22,603 nucleotides of DNA, taken from NCBI GenBank assembly GCA_022838965.1, contig JALHDK010000009.1, positions 1 through 22,603 of the forward strand. Reading direction: 5' to 3'. Each line of letters starts with the position of its first letter. Within the stretch, counting starts at the first letter, position 1. This document shows, piece after piece, positions 15,436 to 22,603 of the stretch. The translations under genes were made by a program, and so were the position numbers. The DNA is from Actinomycetales bacterium. Lineage in GTDB: Bacteria; Actinomycetota; Actinomycetes; Actinomycetales; Actinomycetaceae. Below the pieces are notes generated by a model. The model made no database searches. It had not been told where the DNA came from and saw only the letters and a list, made by a program, of their open reading frames with translations.

Positions 15436-17242
15436 GCCGTTGTGGGGCAATTTCGTCCGGCGCACCGAGTTTGTCACGGGCATCTTCGAGACCACCGCTG
15501 TGCCGGCACTGCTCGCGCTCATCCAGGGCACTCCGCTCCTCGGCCCGGTGCTGCGCCTGTACGGTGCTCGCATCGGGAGGCGAAGCCTCCTCGACACCAC
15601 CTATGTGACCGAGTTCGATCTCATCCACGTCGGGGATGACGTTGCGGTGGGTCATGAAGTGTCCCTCCAGACCCACCTCTTCGAGGACCGGGTCATGAAG
15701 ATGGGTGTGGTTGCTCTGGAGGATGGGGCCAGCGTGGGGAGCCGCGCCGTCGTCCTGTACGGAGCGACGGTGGGCGAGGATGCGAGTGTCGATCCCTTCA
15801 CTCTCGTCATGAAGGGCGAGTCACTGCCGCCGAACACCCGGTGGGCCGGGATCCCAGCACGCCGCCGCCGCCACGAGCTCACTTCGGCGGTCGCGACAGG
15901 CACGCCGGAGTCCCCGCAGGAGGTGGTGGACGCCGTCGAGGAACCGCCCGCCCCCACCGCGGTCGCGGTTGCAGAGGACATCGTCGATGTCCCGCACGTC
16001 CTCGAGGAAGTTCCGGCGAGCGTCTCCGCATCCGCGGACCGGATCGTCGGGATCGATATCGCCCGGGGCATCGCGCTCATCGGGATGATGGTCGTCCACC
16101 TGCTTTCCGACGTCACCGACGACGGCAGCATGACGTGGTGGTTCACCCTGGCCTCCGGCAACTCGGCGGCGCTGTTCGCCACCCTCGCCGGAGTCGGCAT
16201 CGCGCTGTCAACCGGTCGCTCGCGTCCCCACTCGGGCAGGAAGTACGCCGCTGGCGTGGTGGCACTCGTGGTGCGAGCCGCCGTCATCGGGATCATCGGC
16301 CTCGCACTCGGCCTCGTCGTGCCGGCGAGCGTCGCCGCGATCATCCTGCCCTACTACGCCCTCCTCTTCCTCCTGGCGATCCCCTTCCTGCGAGTCCCGC
16401 CCGTGGCGCTCGGGACACTCAGCCTGATCATGGCCGTAGCGATACCCGTGTGGAGCCACTTCGCCCGCCAGTCACTTCCAGTCGCCCCGGAGGCCGTCAA
16501 CTTCACCTTCCTCGACGTCATCCAGGACCCTGCCGGGGTTGGCACCCAGCTTCTCCTCACGGGCGTGTACCCGGCGATCCCCTGGGTGGCCTACATCGCG
16601 CTGGGGATCGCTCTTGGCCGGGTTCGGCCGCGCCGCCTGATCGGGCTCATGTGGATGGTCGGCGGCGGTGTGCTTGCCCTGCTTGCCTCGATGGCTTCCT
16701 GGATCCTGTTGAGGCCCATGGGGGGGATCCAGGAGCTCGCCGAAGTGGCCCAGGACTATATGTCGTTGGACAAGTTCACCACGACGCTGGTATGGGGAGC
16801 AGGGGGGACGTTGCCCACTGACACCCCGTGGTGGCTGGCTGTGAGGGCGCCGCACACCACCACACCACTTGACCTGCTCTACACGATGGGTGTCGCGATG
16901 GCGGTGCTCGGGGCGTGCATCATCGTCAACGTCGTCGTCCCCGGCGTGTTTCGTCCCCTTTCGACGATGGGTTCGATGCCACTCACCATGTATTCTTTGC
17001 ATCTGCTCATGAGCACTGCCCTCGAGTGGCCCGACTGGGTGGCCTTCGAGTTCTGGTTGCAGGTGATGATCCTCATGGCCTTCGCCCTGCTGTGGAGCCG
17101 ACGGTACCGGCGCGGGCCTCTCGAGGAGGTGGTGAACGCTGTCGTCAAGGTGAGCCGGCGCCCCTTCGTGCAGAATGCGCGCCCCCGGCACCTGATGATT
17201 TCGGAGACACCGCGCCATGCGAACGGCGCGAGAGTGGGCTGA
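15350..17242 (+). CDS. Third Pls-type beta-helix domain fused to HGSNAT/DUF418-like membrane acyltransferase
   Basis: A 630-aa frame continuing the Pls-like synthetase. Residues about 1-35 complete a membrane helix pair ('LVAAIKWLLVGRYRPRVEPLW'-like, the start of Pls C3). Residues about 60-175 are the third left-handed-beta-helix domain ('LRLYGARIGRRS', 'SLQTHLFEDRVMKMG', 'LPPNTRWAGIPA'). After an acidic linker, residues about 229-600 form a polytopic domain opening with 'RIVGIDIARGIALIGMMVVH' and 'ALFATLAGVGIALSTGR', typical of HGSNAT/DUF1624 and DUF418/YeiB acyltransferases that move acyl groups across the membrane. About ten hydrophobic segments follow. GTG 15350 has GAGG four bases upstream, created by the duplication junction, so it might be translated separately. 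Otherwise it is the 3' part of a broken 1794-codon gene. Confidence 0.82.
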   Translation: MALTGSVLVTLLVAAIKWLLVGRYRPRVEPLWGNFVRRTEFVTGIFETTAVPALLALIQGTPLLGPVLRLYGARIGRRSLLDTTYVTEFDLIHVGDDVAVGHEVSLQTHLFEDRVMKMGVVALEDGASVGSRAVVLYGATVGEDASVDPFTLVMKGESLPPNTRWAGIPARRRRHELTSAVATGTPESPQEVVDAVEEPPAPTAVAVAEDIVDVPHVLEEVPASVSASADRIVGIDIARGIALIGMMVVHLLSDVTDDGSMTWWFTLASGNSAALFATLAGVGIALSTGRSRPHSGRKYAAGVVALVVRAAVIGIIGLALGLVVPASVAAIILPYYALLFLLAIPFLRVPPVALGTLSLIMAVAIPVWSHFARQSLPVAPEAVNFTFLDVIQDPAGVGTQLLLTGVYPAIPWVAYIALGIALGRVRPRRLIGLMWMVGGGVLALLASMASWILLRPMGGIQELAEVAQDYMSLDKFTTTLVWGAGGTLPTDTPWWLAVRAPHTTTPLDLLYTMGVAMAVLGACIIVNVVVPGVFRPLSTMGSMPLTMYSLHLLMSTALEWPDWVAFEFWLQVMILMAFALLWSRRYRRGPLEEVVNAVVKVSRRPFVQNARPRHLMISETPRHANGARVG

Positions 17243-17247
17243 CGTTC

Positions 17248-17901
17248 GTGGCACCGCTCGCCCTGGTCTACCGTGGCCGTGCGACCGTGCCCGGATGCCC
17301 CGAGGCGGTCGCCCGGCTCCTGCGCACCAGCGACGTGCCGCTCAGGGTCGCCTACGTCGGCGAGCATGAGGAGTATCCGCTCACACCAGAGGTGTTGGCC
17401 GGCACCACGGTCTACGCCCAGCCCGGAGGTGGCGAACTCGGCCCGGCGTGGCGACGAATGCGCGGGCACGCCGCTGCGATCCGCACCTTCGTCCGGTCGG
17501 GTGGACGGTTTGTCGGATTCTGTCTCGGCGGCTACCTCGCGGGCCACAGCCCCGGATTCGGATTGCTCGACGGCGACGCCCACCAGTATGTCCGTAGCGC
17601 GGGGGCGGAAACGGTGTCCGAACGCCCAGCCATTCTTGAGGTCACCTGGGCCCAACGCCCGCGGCGGATCTATTTCCAGGACGGCTGCGCATTCGCTGTG
17701 GGACCGCACACCGAGGTCATTGCCCGCTATCGCAACGGAGAGCCGGCGGCGGTTGTCAACCCCTTTGGCGCGGGTCGTGTGGCCGCCGTCGGACCTCACC
17801 CGGAGGCGACGGACGACTGGTTCCTTGACGAGGGGCTGGAGCCGGTTCGTCCACTCACGCACGACCTCGGTCTCGACCTGCTCCGGCGCCTGATGGCATG
17901 A
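17248..17901 (+). CDS. BPL_N / class I glutamine-amidotransferase-like protein
   Basis: A 217-aa protein like the N-terminal domain of yeast biotin-protein ligase (BPL_N), a stand-alone GATase-1-like fold in bacteria. 'PLALVYRGRATVPGCPEAV' opens it; the nucleophile elbow is 'GFCLGGYLAG' (Cys92). His184 and Glu186 in 'GPHPEATDDWF' complete a Cys-His-Glu triad, so a catalytic amidase or amidotransferase activity is plausible. 'YAQPGGGELGPAWRRM' matches the family's PGG motif. The substrate is not known for this family. The best start is GTG 17248, 5 nt after the preceding stop; no in-frame ATG is nearby. Its TGA overlaps the PPTase ATG, so it is part of the Pls-like operon and may act on the polymer or its carrier. 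Confidence 0.8.
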   Translation: MAPLALVYRGRATVPGCPEAVARLLRTSDVPLRVAYVGEHEEYPLTPEVLAGTTVYAQPGGGELGPAWRRMRGHAAAIRTFVRSGGRFVGFCLGGYLAGHSPGFGLLDGDAHQYVRSAGAETVSERPAILEVTWAQRPRRIYFQDGCAFAVGPHTEVIARYRNGEPAAVVNPFGAGRVAAVGPHPEATDDWFLDEGLEPVRPLTHDLGLDLLRRLMA

Positions 17902-18500
17902 TCGACGTCTGGCTCGCTCCCATCGCGCAGCACCTGGGTCCGCTGCTGGACGACCTCAGTGCAGCAGAGCTCGAGCGCGCGGCCCGCATCAACCACCCGC
18001 GCCGGCTCGCGTCCTTCGTGTCCGCCCACTCCCTGGTCCGCCGAGTCCTGGGCGAGAGACTCTCGCTGGCGGCTCGGGACGTGCCCATCGACCGCGCGTG
18101 CCGAACCTGCGGCGGCGACGACCACGGGAAACCGTTCATCGTGGGCGTGGAGCCAGCAACTGTCTTCAGCCTGAGCGTGGCGCCCACTCTCGTGGGCGTA
18201 GCCGTTGCCGCATCGGGAAGCCTCGGCCTCGATCTGGACGCGCGGACCGCGGGCCGGACCTGGGTTCGCCGGGAGGCGGTGCTCAAGGCGACTGGCCACG
18301 GTCTGACGATCGATCCGGCACGCGTGCTCGTCACGGACGAGGAGGCGAAGCCCGAGCTACTATACTGGCCACTGGGCCCGCTTCGGGACGTGCACTTGTA
18401 CGACCTCGAACCAACGACGGACGTGATCGGATGCGTCGCATGGCGCGGGGTGCGCGTCGCCGACGACGGCGTCGTCGTACACAGACTGGAGAACCGGTGA
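17898..18500 (+). CDS. Sfp-type 4'-phosphopantetheinyl transferase, shortened
   Basis: A 200-aa PPTase that would transfer the phosphopantetheine arm from CoA to Ser577 of the synthetase. Seen are 'RINHPRRLASFVSAHSLVRR' (the usual R..R..F..a+..lR), 'CGGDDHGKPFI' (HGKP loop for CoA), 'FSLSVAPTLVGVAVA' (SxS strand), 'GLDLDA' (metal-binding Asp112, Asp114) and 'WVRREAVLKATGHGL' (Glu126, Lys130). Only about 12 residues separate Asp114 from Glu126, whereas Sfp has roughly 40 there, so an internal segment is missing. The start overlaps the BPL_N stop (ATGA 17898-17901); the stop overlaps the next start (GTGA 18497-18500). The operon context makes the synthetase its likely partner. Confidence 0.85.
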   Translation: MIDVWLAPIAQHLGPLLDDLSAAELERAARINHPRRLASFVSAHSLVRRVLGERLSLAARDVPIDRACRTCGGDDHGKPFIVGVEPATVFSLSVAPTLVGVAVAASGSLGLDLDARTAGRTWVRREAVLKATGHGLTIDPARVLVTDEEAKPELLYWPLGPLRDVHLYDLEPTTDVIGCVAWRGVRVADDGVVVHRLENR

Positions 18501-19912
18501 GCCGAGCAAGGAGAGCCCTGGGACTGGCCGCGGTTGCGTCTCTCCTCCTGGCTTCGTGCTCGGTCGGGGTCGTTCCTCGTTCCGTTGGCATCGCGGAGCG
18601 TCCCATCCCACGTCCGGTCCTCGATCTTTCCTTTCAGGTGAGCGACGACCTCAGGACCGTCAGCGGTACTGAGCTGATCGAATTCACCCCCGACCTGCGG
18701 GTGTGTGAAGTGGTGCTCCGGGCGTGGCCCAACAAGCCCGCCACAGCCCGCCAGGGCAACGCCCTGATGCTCCAATCGGTGCGCATCAACGGAGTGGACG
18801 CCGCGTTTCTGGAGGAGGCGGCCGGGGCTCCCGAAGGCAGTCCTGGCACGCTGATCGAGGTTCCCCTTCCCCAGTGCGTGGAGGCTGGGGGGCGCATCGA
18901 GATCGGCGCCGATTTTGTGCTGAGACTCGGAGAAGGTACCGATGAACGCGTCGGCTACTCACTCCGGGACGGGCAGGCGTGGTTCGCGAGCGCCTTTCCG
19001 ATGCTCGCCTACCAGAACGGCGTCGGCTGGATCCGGGACGAGGCCGTGCCCGTCGTCGGCGAGATGGCCACAACGGAGACCTTCATCCTGCGCGATCTCG
19101 CGATCACCGCACCGTCGCGATTTGGGGTGGCTGCGGTGGGTGAAGTCGGACCCGCCGCGGTTAACGAGACTCAGGGCACGGTCACCCACCGCTTCTCGGC
19201 GCCAGCCCTCCGCGACGTCTCAGTCCTGGTGGGTGAGATCGAGATCGTCGAACGCGCCACGTCGGGCGTGCGCGTCCACGTCGCCCTCCCCCGCAGCGCG
19301 GCGGACCGGGCGACAGCGTGGCAGGACGCGGTGGAGGACGCCCTCCGAAGGCTCGTTGCGTACCTGGGCCCGCACCCCTACGACGACCTGTGGGTCGCCG
19401 TGATCCCGACCCAAACCGAGGGCCTCGAATCGACGGGTGCCATCCAGCTCGGCAACATCTCACCCCGCTCCGAGGACGACGAGTGGCTCTTCACTCACGA
19501 GATCGCCCATCAGTGGGTGTATGGACTCGTCGGCAACAACCAGGCCCGGCATCCCTGGATGGACGAGTCGGTCGTGAGCATGATCCAGGCCGTGGTGGAC
19601 AGCCCCGGCCTGTGCCCCGAGCCTGTCCACGACTATCCCGAAGAGGCGCGAGCGCGCATGGGCCTGCCCATGAAGGATTTTCTCCAGTTTGAACGTCCCG
19701 GCCGGGCCTATGTGGAGGCTGTCTATTCCGCCGGATCCGACATGCTGATCGAGGCGCGGGACAGCGCTGGCCACGCGGAGTTCGACGCTGCGTTGCGCTC
19801 CTACATCGCCGGCAACGCGCATCGGATCGCCTCTCCCGAGGACTTCGCACAGGCATTCGCCGGACTGCCAGCGGTATTGAGCGCGTTGCAGGAGGGCAAC
19901 GCCCTGCCGTGA
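18497..19912 (+). CDS. Lipoprotein M1-family zinc aminopeptidase
   Basis: A 471-aa exported metallopeptidase of the M1 gluzincin type. The signal peptide has lipobox LASC (Cys21), so it is anchored outside the membrane. An N-terminal beta domain starts 'PVLDLSFQVSDDLRTVSGTE' and runs to about residue 290. The zinc site is perfect: HEIAH (His334, Glu335, His338) followed after 18 residues by Glu357 ('PWMDES'). 'ESTGAIQLGN' occupies the GAMEN exopeptidase position, and 'VYSAGSDMLIEARD' may supply the catalytic Tyr. GTG 18497 overlaps the PPTase stop. Placed last in a Pls-like operon, it may degrade or trim the polymer outside, as the membrane zinc aminopeptidase does for epsilon-poly-lysine in Streptomyces (family knowledge, not seen here). 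Confidence 0.87.
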   Translation: MSRARRALGLAAVASLLLASCSVGVVPRSVGIAERPIPRPVLDLSFQVSDDLRTVSGTELIEFTPDLRVCEVVLRAWPNKPATARQGNALMLQSVRINGVDAAFLEEAAGAPEGSPGTLIEVPLPQCVEAGGRIEIGADFVLRLGEGTDERVGYSLRDGQAWFASAFPMLAYQNGVGWIRDEAVPVVGEMATTETFILRDLAITAPSRFGVAAVGEVGPAAVNETQGTVTHRFSAPALRDVSVLVGEIEIVERATSGVRVHVALPRSAADRATAWQDAVEDALRRLVAYLGPHPYDDLWVAVIPTQTEGLESTGAIQLGNISPRSEDDEWLFTHEIAHQWVYGLVGNNQARHPWMDESVVSMIQAVVDSPGLCPEPVHDYPEEARARMGLPMKDFLQFERPGRAYVEAVYSAGSDMLIEARDSAGHAEFDAALRSYIAGNAHRIASPEDFAQAFAGLPAVLSALQEGNALP

Positions 19913-19932
19913 TCGGTCTCGTGACCTGATCA
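19910..19932. terminator. Shared stem-loop between convergent genes
   Basis: TGATC-GGTC (19910-19918), loop TCGT, then GACC-T-GATCA (19923-19932) form a nine-pair stem with one bulged T. It overlaps the stop codons of both convergent genes. No T-tract is present, but position and symmetry suggest a bidirectional terminator or mRNA 3' stabiliser. Confidence 0.5.
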
Positions 19933-21126
19933 GCGAGTGAGCCGCTCAGCCTCGGAGATCCGGTAGGGGCCCGCGTACTCCACAATCCGCCACACCGAGT
20001 CGTTGGTGTCGACCGCGGCGGCCGAAGACCCGATGGTGGCGCCCTCACGGCCCGCTGTCACGGTCGTCGATTCGGGCGGCGTCATCCGATACACCACGTC
20101 GCGCGTGAAGACCAACTCGAACGGGATTCTCTGGTCGAGATACCGAAAACGTGCCTCGTGCGTGAACCGGACGAGCAGCGACGAATCGGACGACGTTCCC
20201 CACGCCTCGAACTCGGACAGGCCTGTGGCCCATGTGCTGTCCGCGACAGATCCCACCGTGAATCGCACACTCGTGACCTCCCGCGGCGGGAATGTCACTG
20301 TCGTGGCGGTTCCCTCATTCGAGAGCCGGCCCACAGCGACAGTCGATCCGTCCGAGAAGGTCAGCGTCCCGGCGAGGACGTGGTCGTCTAGGTTCGGTCG
20401 ATCATGCAGCACCACACGGTTCAATGTCACCTCGCTCTCCCACGTCAGCTGGATCCACGAGCCGTCATACTCGTAAGCCGTCGACCACTCCTTGGTGGCA
20501 TCGACCGGATAGCCGAGAACGGAGCCGTCGACGGCGGCCTCCGCGAACGAGCGCTCCTCCTCATCCACCGACGAAGCAGTCACGGTCGCCAGCGGGGCGA
20601 GATTGGAGTCGGATCTCCCGGACGAATCGTCGGAGGGGGCCTCAGGATCAGGGAACTGTCCCGCGAAGAGATCGACCGCGAGATCCGTGATGGCCTGCGA
20701 TCGGAGAGTCTTCCCGTCAGGTGGGGAGCTCAGCTTCGGATCCTGGAGGTCGTACATCCTCAGAGCTCGGATCTCCTCCCTCGCTGACTGATCACCGGCG
20801 AGCGCGGCCACCACCCGCGCATTCCACACTGCCAACGAGCTGGGCGTCAGGACGTTCGTGACTCCGGCGCTGAGTTCCTCGGCGGTGAAGTTCACCTTCT
20901 GAGGGTCGAGCAAACCGGGGGTGAAGCCGTACTCGAGGGCAAAGGACACCGCATCCGCAGCCGCCTGCCGTGCCCGCTCCGCACCGACCGACCGTGCAGC
21001 CGCGTCGGAGATCTCTGGCGCTTCCACATACAGCGGAGGGCGAGCCAGATCGGGGTCGGCCTGAAGGGCGCAACCGGAGAGAGTCACGCCGACGAGGACA
21101 ACGATCAGACAGCCCCTCACCCGCAT
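19930..21126 (-). CDS. Lipoprotein with F5/8-type-C-like (discoidin) domain
   Basis: A 398-aa lipoprotein. Lipobox LSGC (Cys19) follows a short hydrophobic signal ('CLIVVLVGVTLSGC'). Residues about 25-175 are charged, partly helical and not recognisable. Residues about 185-320 resemble F5/8-type-C or NPCBM carbohydrate-binding domains: 'NLAPLATVTASSVDEEERSF', 'AAVDGSVLGYPVDATKEWST', 'GSWIQLTWESEVTLNRVVLH', 'LTFSDGSTVAVG' and 'TSVRFTVGSVADSTWATGLS' with a final 'EFEAWG'. A conserved beta segment follows to the end. A role in binding surface glycans or polymer is inferred. Start ATG 21126 is preceded by GGGAGAGAGTGGGAGT, and a TAGGAT -10 lies at 21180-21185. It converges on the M1 lipoprotein gene. 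Confidence 0.8.
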   Translation of the reverse strand: MRVRGCLIVVLVGVTLSGCALQADPDLARPPLYVEAPEISDAAARSVGAERARQAAADAVSFALEYGFTPGLLDPQKVNFTAEELSAGVTNVLTPSSLAVWNARVVAALAGDQSAREEIRALRMYDLQDPKLSSPPDGKTLRSQAITDLAVDLFAGQFPDPEAPSDDSSGRSDSNLAPLATVTASSVDEEERSFAEAAVDGSVLGYPVDATKEWSTAYEYDGSWIQLTWESEVTLNRVVLHDRPNLDDHVLAGTLTFSDGSTVAVGRLSNEGTATTVTFPPREVTSVRFTVGSVADSTWATGLSEFEAWGTSSDSSLLVRFTHEARFRYLDQRIPFELVFTRDVVYRMTPPESTTVTAGREGATIGSSAAAVDTNDSVWRIVEYAGPYRISEAERLTR

Positions 21127-21179
21127 ACTCCCACTCTCTCCCGGCTCCCGTGAGCACTCGGTGCGGTGACGATGTGTTG

Positions 21180-21185
21180 ATCCTA
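21180..21185 (-). promoter_or_regulatory. -10 element of the F5/8-domain lipoprotein gene
   Basis: On the minus strand TAGGAT (TANNNT type) would start transcription near 21173, leaving about a 47-nt leader. The -35 region is not consensus. Confidence 0.45.
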
Positions 21186-21192
21186 CCTCAGC

Positions 21193-21229
21193 ATCCGGGA
21201 CCGACTTCGGGCACGGACAAGACCCGGAT
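21193..21229 (-). terminator. Possible stem-loop after the SLH gene
   Basis: ATCCGGG (21193-21199) and CCCGGAT (21223-21229) form a 7-bp stem around a loop containing a second small CCGA/TCGG stem. It lies 32 nt beyond the SLH gene stop. No T-tract is present, so this is weak evidence. Confidence 0.3.
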
Positions 21230-21260
21230 CCGGCTCGACATCCCTGAGAAGGCGCACAAG

Positions 21261-22603
21261 TCAGAGCCGATCGAGCCGGTACAGGAATGCCGCCATCGCG
21301 TCGCGCGTGACGGCGCTCCCCGGACGGAAGGTGCCGTCGGGCCATCCCTTGGTGATCCCCGTGGAGGCCATCCACGTCACCTCCTTGTAGAAGGAGGACG
21401 CGGGCGTCATGTCCGTGAACGGCGAGGCTGCCGGCGGTGTGAAGCGCGGTGATCCTGCGAACCGGTAGAGGAAGGCCGCCATCGCATCGCGGGTGATCGG
21501 CAGCTGGGGCCGGTAGGTCCTCGTCCCGTCCACTTCAACCCACCCGGTGCAGACACCCCTTGAATGCAGCCACGTGACCTCCTTGTAGAAGGCGGAGGTC
21601 GGCGCCATGTCCGCGAACGGTGACGTGGCGGGTGGAGTGAACGACGGTGAGCCCGCAGCCCGGTACAGGAACGCCGCCATGGAGTCGCGGTTCACGGGGT
21701 CGAGGGGACGGAAGGTGCCGTCCGGGTATCCCGTGGTGATTCCTCTGGCGGCCAGCCACTCCACCTCGGTGAAGAACGGCCACGTCTCCGGGACGTCCGA
21801 GAAGGTTGGGCCGGGGTGGTCGTGCAGAGCGAGCTGTTGGCCGACGACCGGCCCAAATCGCCCGGACAGGTCGTGGCCGACGCCGGCCGGAGTCTCGAGA
21901 GAGGTGGGGAATCCGGCTCGCGCGTAGTACTCCGAGCCGCGTTGCGCGTCCAGGAGCGCGTTGTAGCCGGAGGTGTCGGCCGCGCCGGTGTACCAGTGCA
22001 TCGGGAAGTCTTCCCGGAGATCTGCGGGGAAGGGCCGGGCGGTCACTCGCGGGGCACCCCCGCCACCAAACACCACCGCACCGCCTCCATTGGCGAGACT
22101 CGGGTACAAGGGAAAGAGGAACTGCGTGACGAACTGCGCGCCACCCGAGTAGCCCACGAGCCAGATGCGCTCAGTGTCGATGTTGTACCTCGACAAGGCT
22201 ACCGACGTGATGAGGTCTCGGGCATAGTCCGCATTGGCCACGCCTGACTCCCACCAGGTCACCGTGCCCTGGGTGTCGGGACTCTTCGCCGCCAGCAGGA
22301 TCATGTTGTGCGCCGCGGCCTGCGCCCTGATTCCGGTGGTTCCGCCCAGGGAATACGAGGAGTTGGGGTTGTTGAACTCGTAGGCTCCGTCGCCATGGAA
22401 GTGGATCATGAGCCCGATTGATCTGGTGGAGTCGAGGCCGGCCGCGTACAGGTGGTATTGACCGGTGAGACCGCCCGCTGCCGTGTAGGTACGGAACGTG
22501 GCGTCGGTGAATGCGCCACCCGATCCCCCTGTCGTGAGTGCGTGAGCGCTGCGGGGCAGCGCCACGAGGGCCATGATGACCACTACCGTGAATAGCGTGC
22601 TCA
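21261..22603 (-). CDS. Secreted alpha/beta hydrolase (esterase-like) with three SLH domains; start just outside window
   Basis: A secreted cell-wall-attached hydrolase. The frame is open to the edge; the last two bases read TG, so an ATG/GTG almost certainly starts at 22604, giving the ideal signal peptide STLFTVVVIMALVALPRSAHA with cleavage after AHA. A GTG at 22583 or ATG at 22574 would truncate the signal. The catalytic domain (about 30-265) has 'LMIHFHGDGAY' (oxyanion loop), 'LVGYSGGAQF' (nucleophile Ser) and 'GVGHDLSGRFG' (His), resembling PHB-depolymerase/feruloyl-esterase-like folds. Three SLH repeats follow ('FSDVP..FFTEVEWLAARGI', 'ADMAP..FYKEVTWLHSRGV', 'TDMTP..FYKEVTWMASTGI'), each ending in RDxMAAFLYR, and would bind wall polymers. 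Substrate unknown. Confidence 0.87.
   Translation of the reverse strand, partial: STLFTVVVIMALVALPRSAHALTTGGSGGAFTDATFRTYTAAGGLTGQYHLYAAGLDSTRSIGLMIHFHGDGAYEFNNPNSSYSLGGTTGIRAQAAAHNMILLAAKSPDTQGTVTWWESGVANADYARDLITSVALSRYNIDTERIWLVGYSGGAQFVTQFLFPLYPSLANGGGAVVFGGGGAPRVTARPFPADLREDFPMHWYTGAADTSGYNALLDAQRGSEYYARAGFPTSLETPAGVGHDLSGRFGPVVGQQLALHDHPGPTFSDVPETWPFFTEVEWLAARGITTGYPDGTFRPLDPVNRDSMAAFLYRAAGSPSFTPPATSPFADMAPTSAFYKEVTWLHSRGVCTGWVEVDGTRTYRPQLPITRDAMAAFLYRFAGSPRFTPPAASPFTDMTPASSFYKEVTWMASTGITKGWPDGTFRPGSAVTRDAMAAFLYRLDRL

Overview
The window looks like the chromosome of a GC-rich actinomycete. The signs are strong G/C third-position bias, frequent GTG starts, genes joined by 4-base ATGA/GTGA overlaps, TANNNT-type -10 elements (one probably leaderless), lipobox lipoproteins, and an SLH-domain secreted protein with the actinobacterial 'RDxMAAFLYR' signature. 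I cannot name the species. No integrase, capsid, terminase, portal, tRNA or transposase is visible.

Positions 1-7885 (minus strand) hold the first part of a contractile injection / phage-tail-like operon. From a good promoter at 7857-7885 and a structured leader of about 130 nt, the order is tail sheath, tail tube, a Pro/Gly/Trp-rich 455-aa protein of unknown function, a DNA-circulation-N-like baseplate protein, a gp27/gpD-like hub, a gpV/gp5-like spike with beta-helix repeats, a PAAR-like tip, a gp25 wedge protein, and a baseplate J protein that runs off the left edge. The order matches PBSX/XkdK-T-like tails, but no tape measure gene lies between tube and hub. From the 455-aa gene onward the genes overlap by 4 bases or are 1 base apart.

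Positions 8003-10012 (plus strand) carry a divergent three-gene operon: a SAM methyltransferase, a membrane-anchored alpha/beta hydrolase and a GNAT acetyltransferase. It is followed at 10115-11578 by a lipoprotein gene encoding a seven-repeat YVTN beta-propeller, split by one in-frame TAA.

Positions 11716-19912 (plus strand) are the most interesting block. They encode a Pls/PosA-type (epsilon-poly-lysine-synthetase-like) NRPS with A, T, membrane and left-handed-beta-helix domains. Its third helix domain lies in a second frame, fused to a multi-pass HGSNAT/DUF418-like acyltransferase. The two frames are separated by a 73-bp insertion flanked by a 38-bp direct repeat; removing 73 bp gives one continuous frame of 1794 codons. 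Closely coupled behind it are a BPL_N glutamine-amidotransferase-like protein, an unusually short Sfp-type phosphopantetheinyl transferase, and an M1-type zinc aminopeptidase lipoprotein. I infer a system that makes, modifies and trims a surface or secreted amino-acid polymer.

Positions 19930-22603 (minus strand) hold a lipoprotein with an F5/8-type-C-like domain and a secreted esterase-like protein with three SLH repeats. The start codon of the latter lies one base beyond the right edge.
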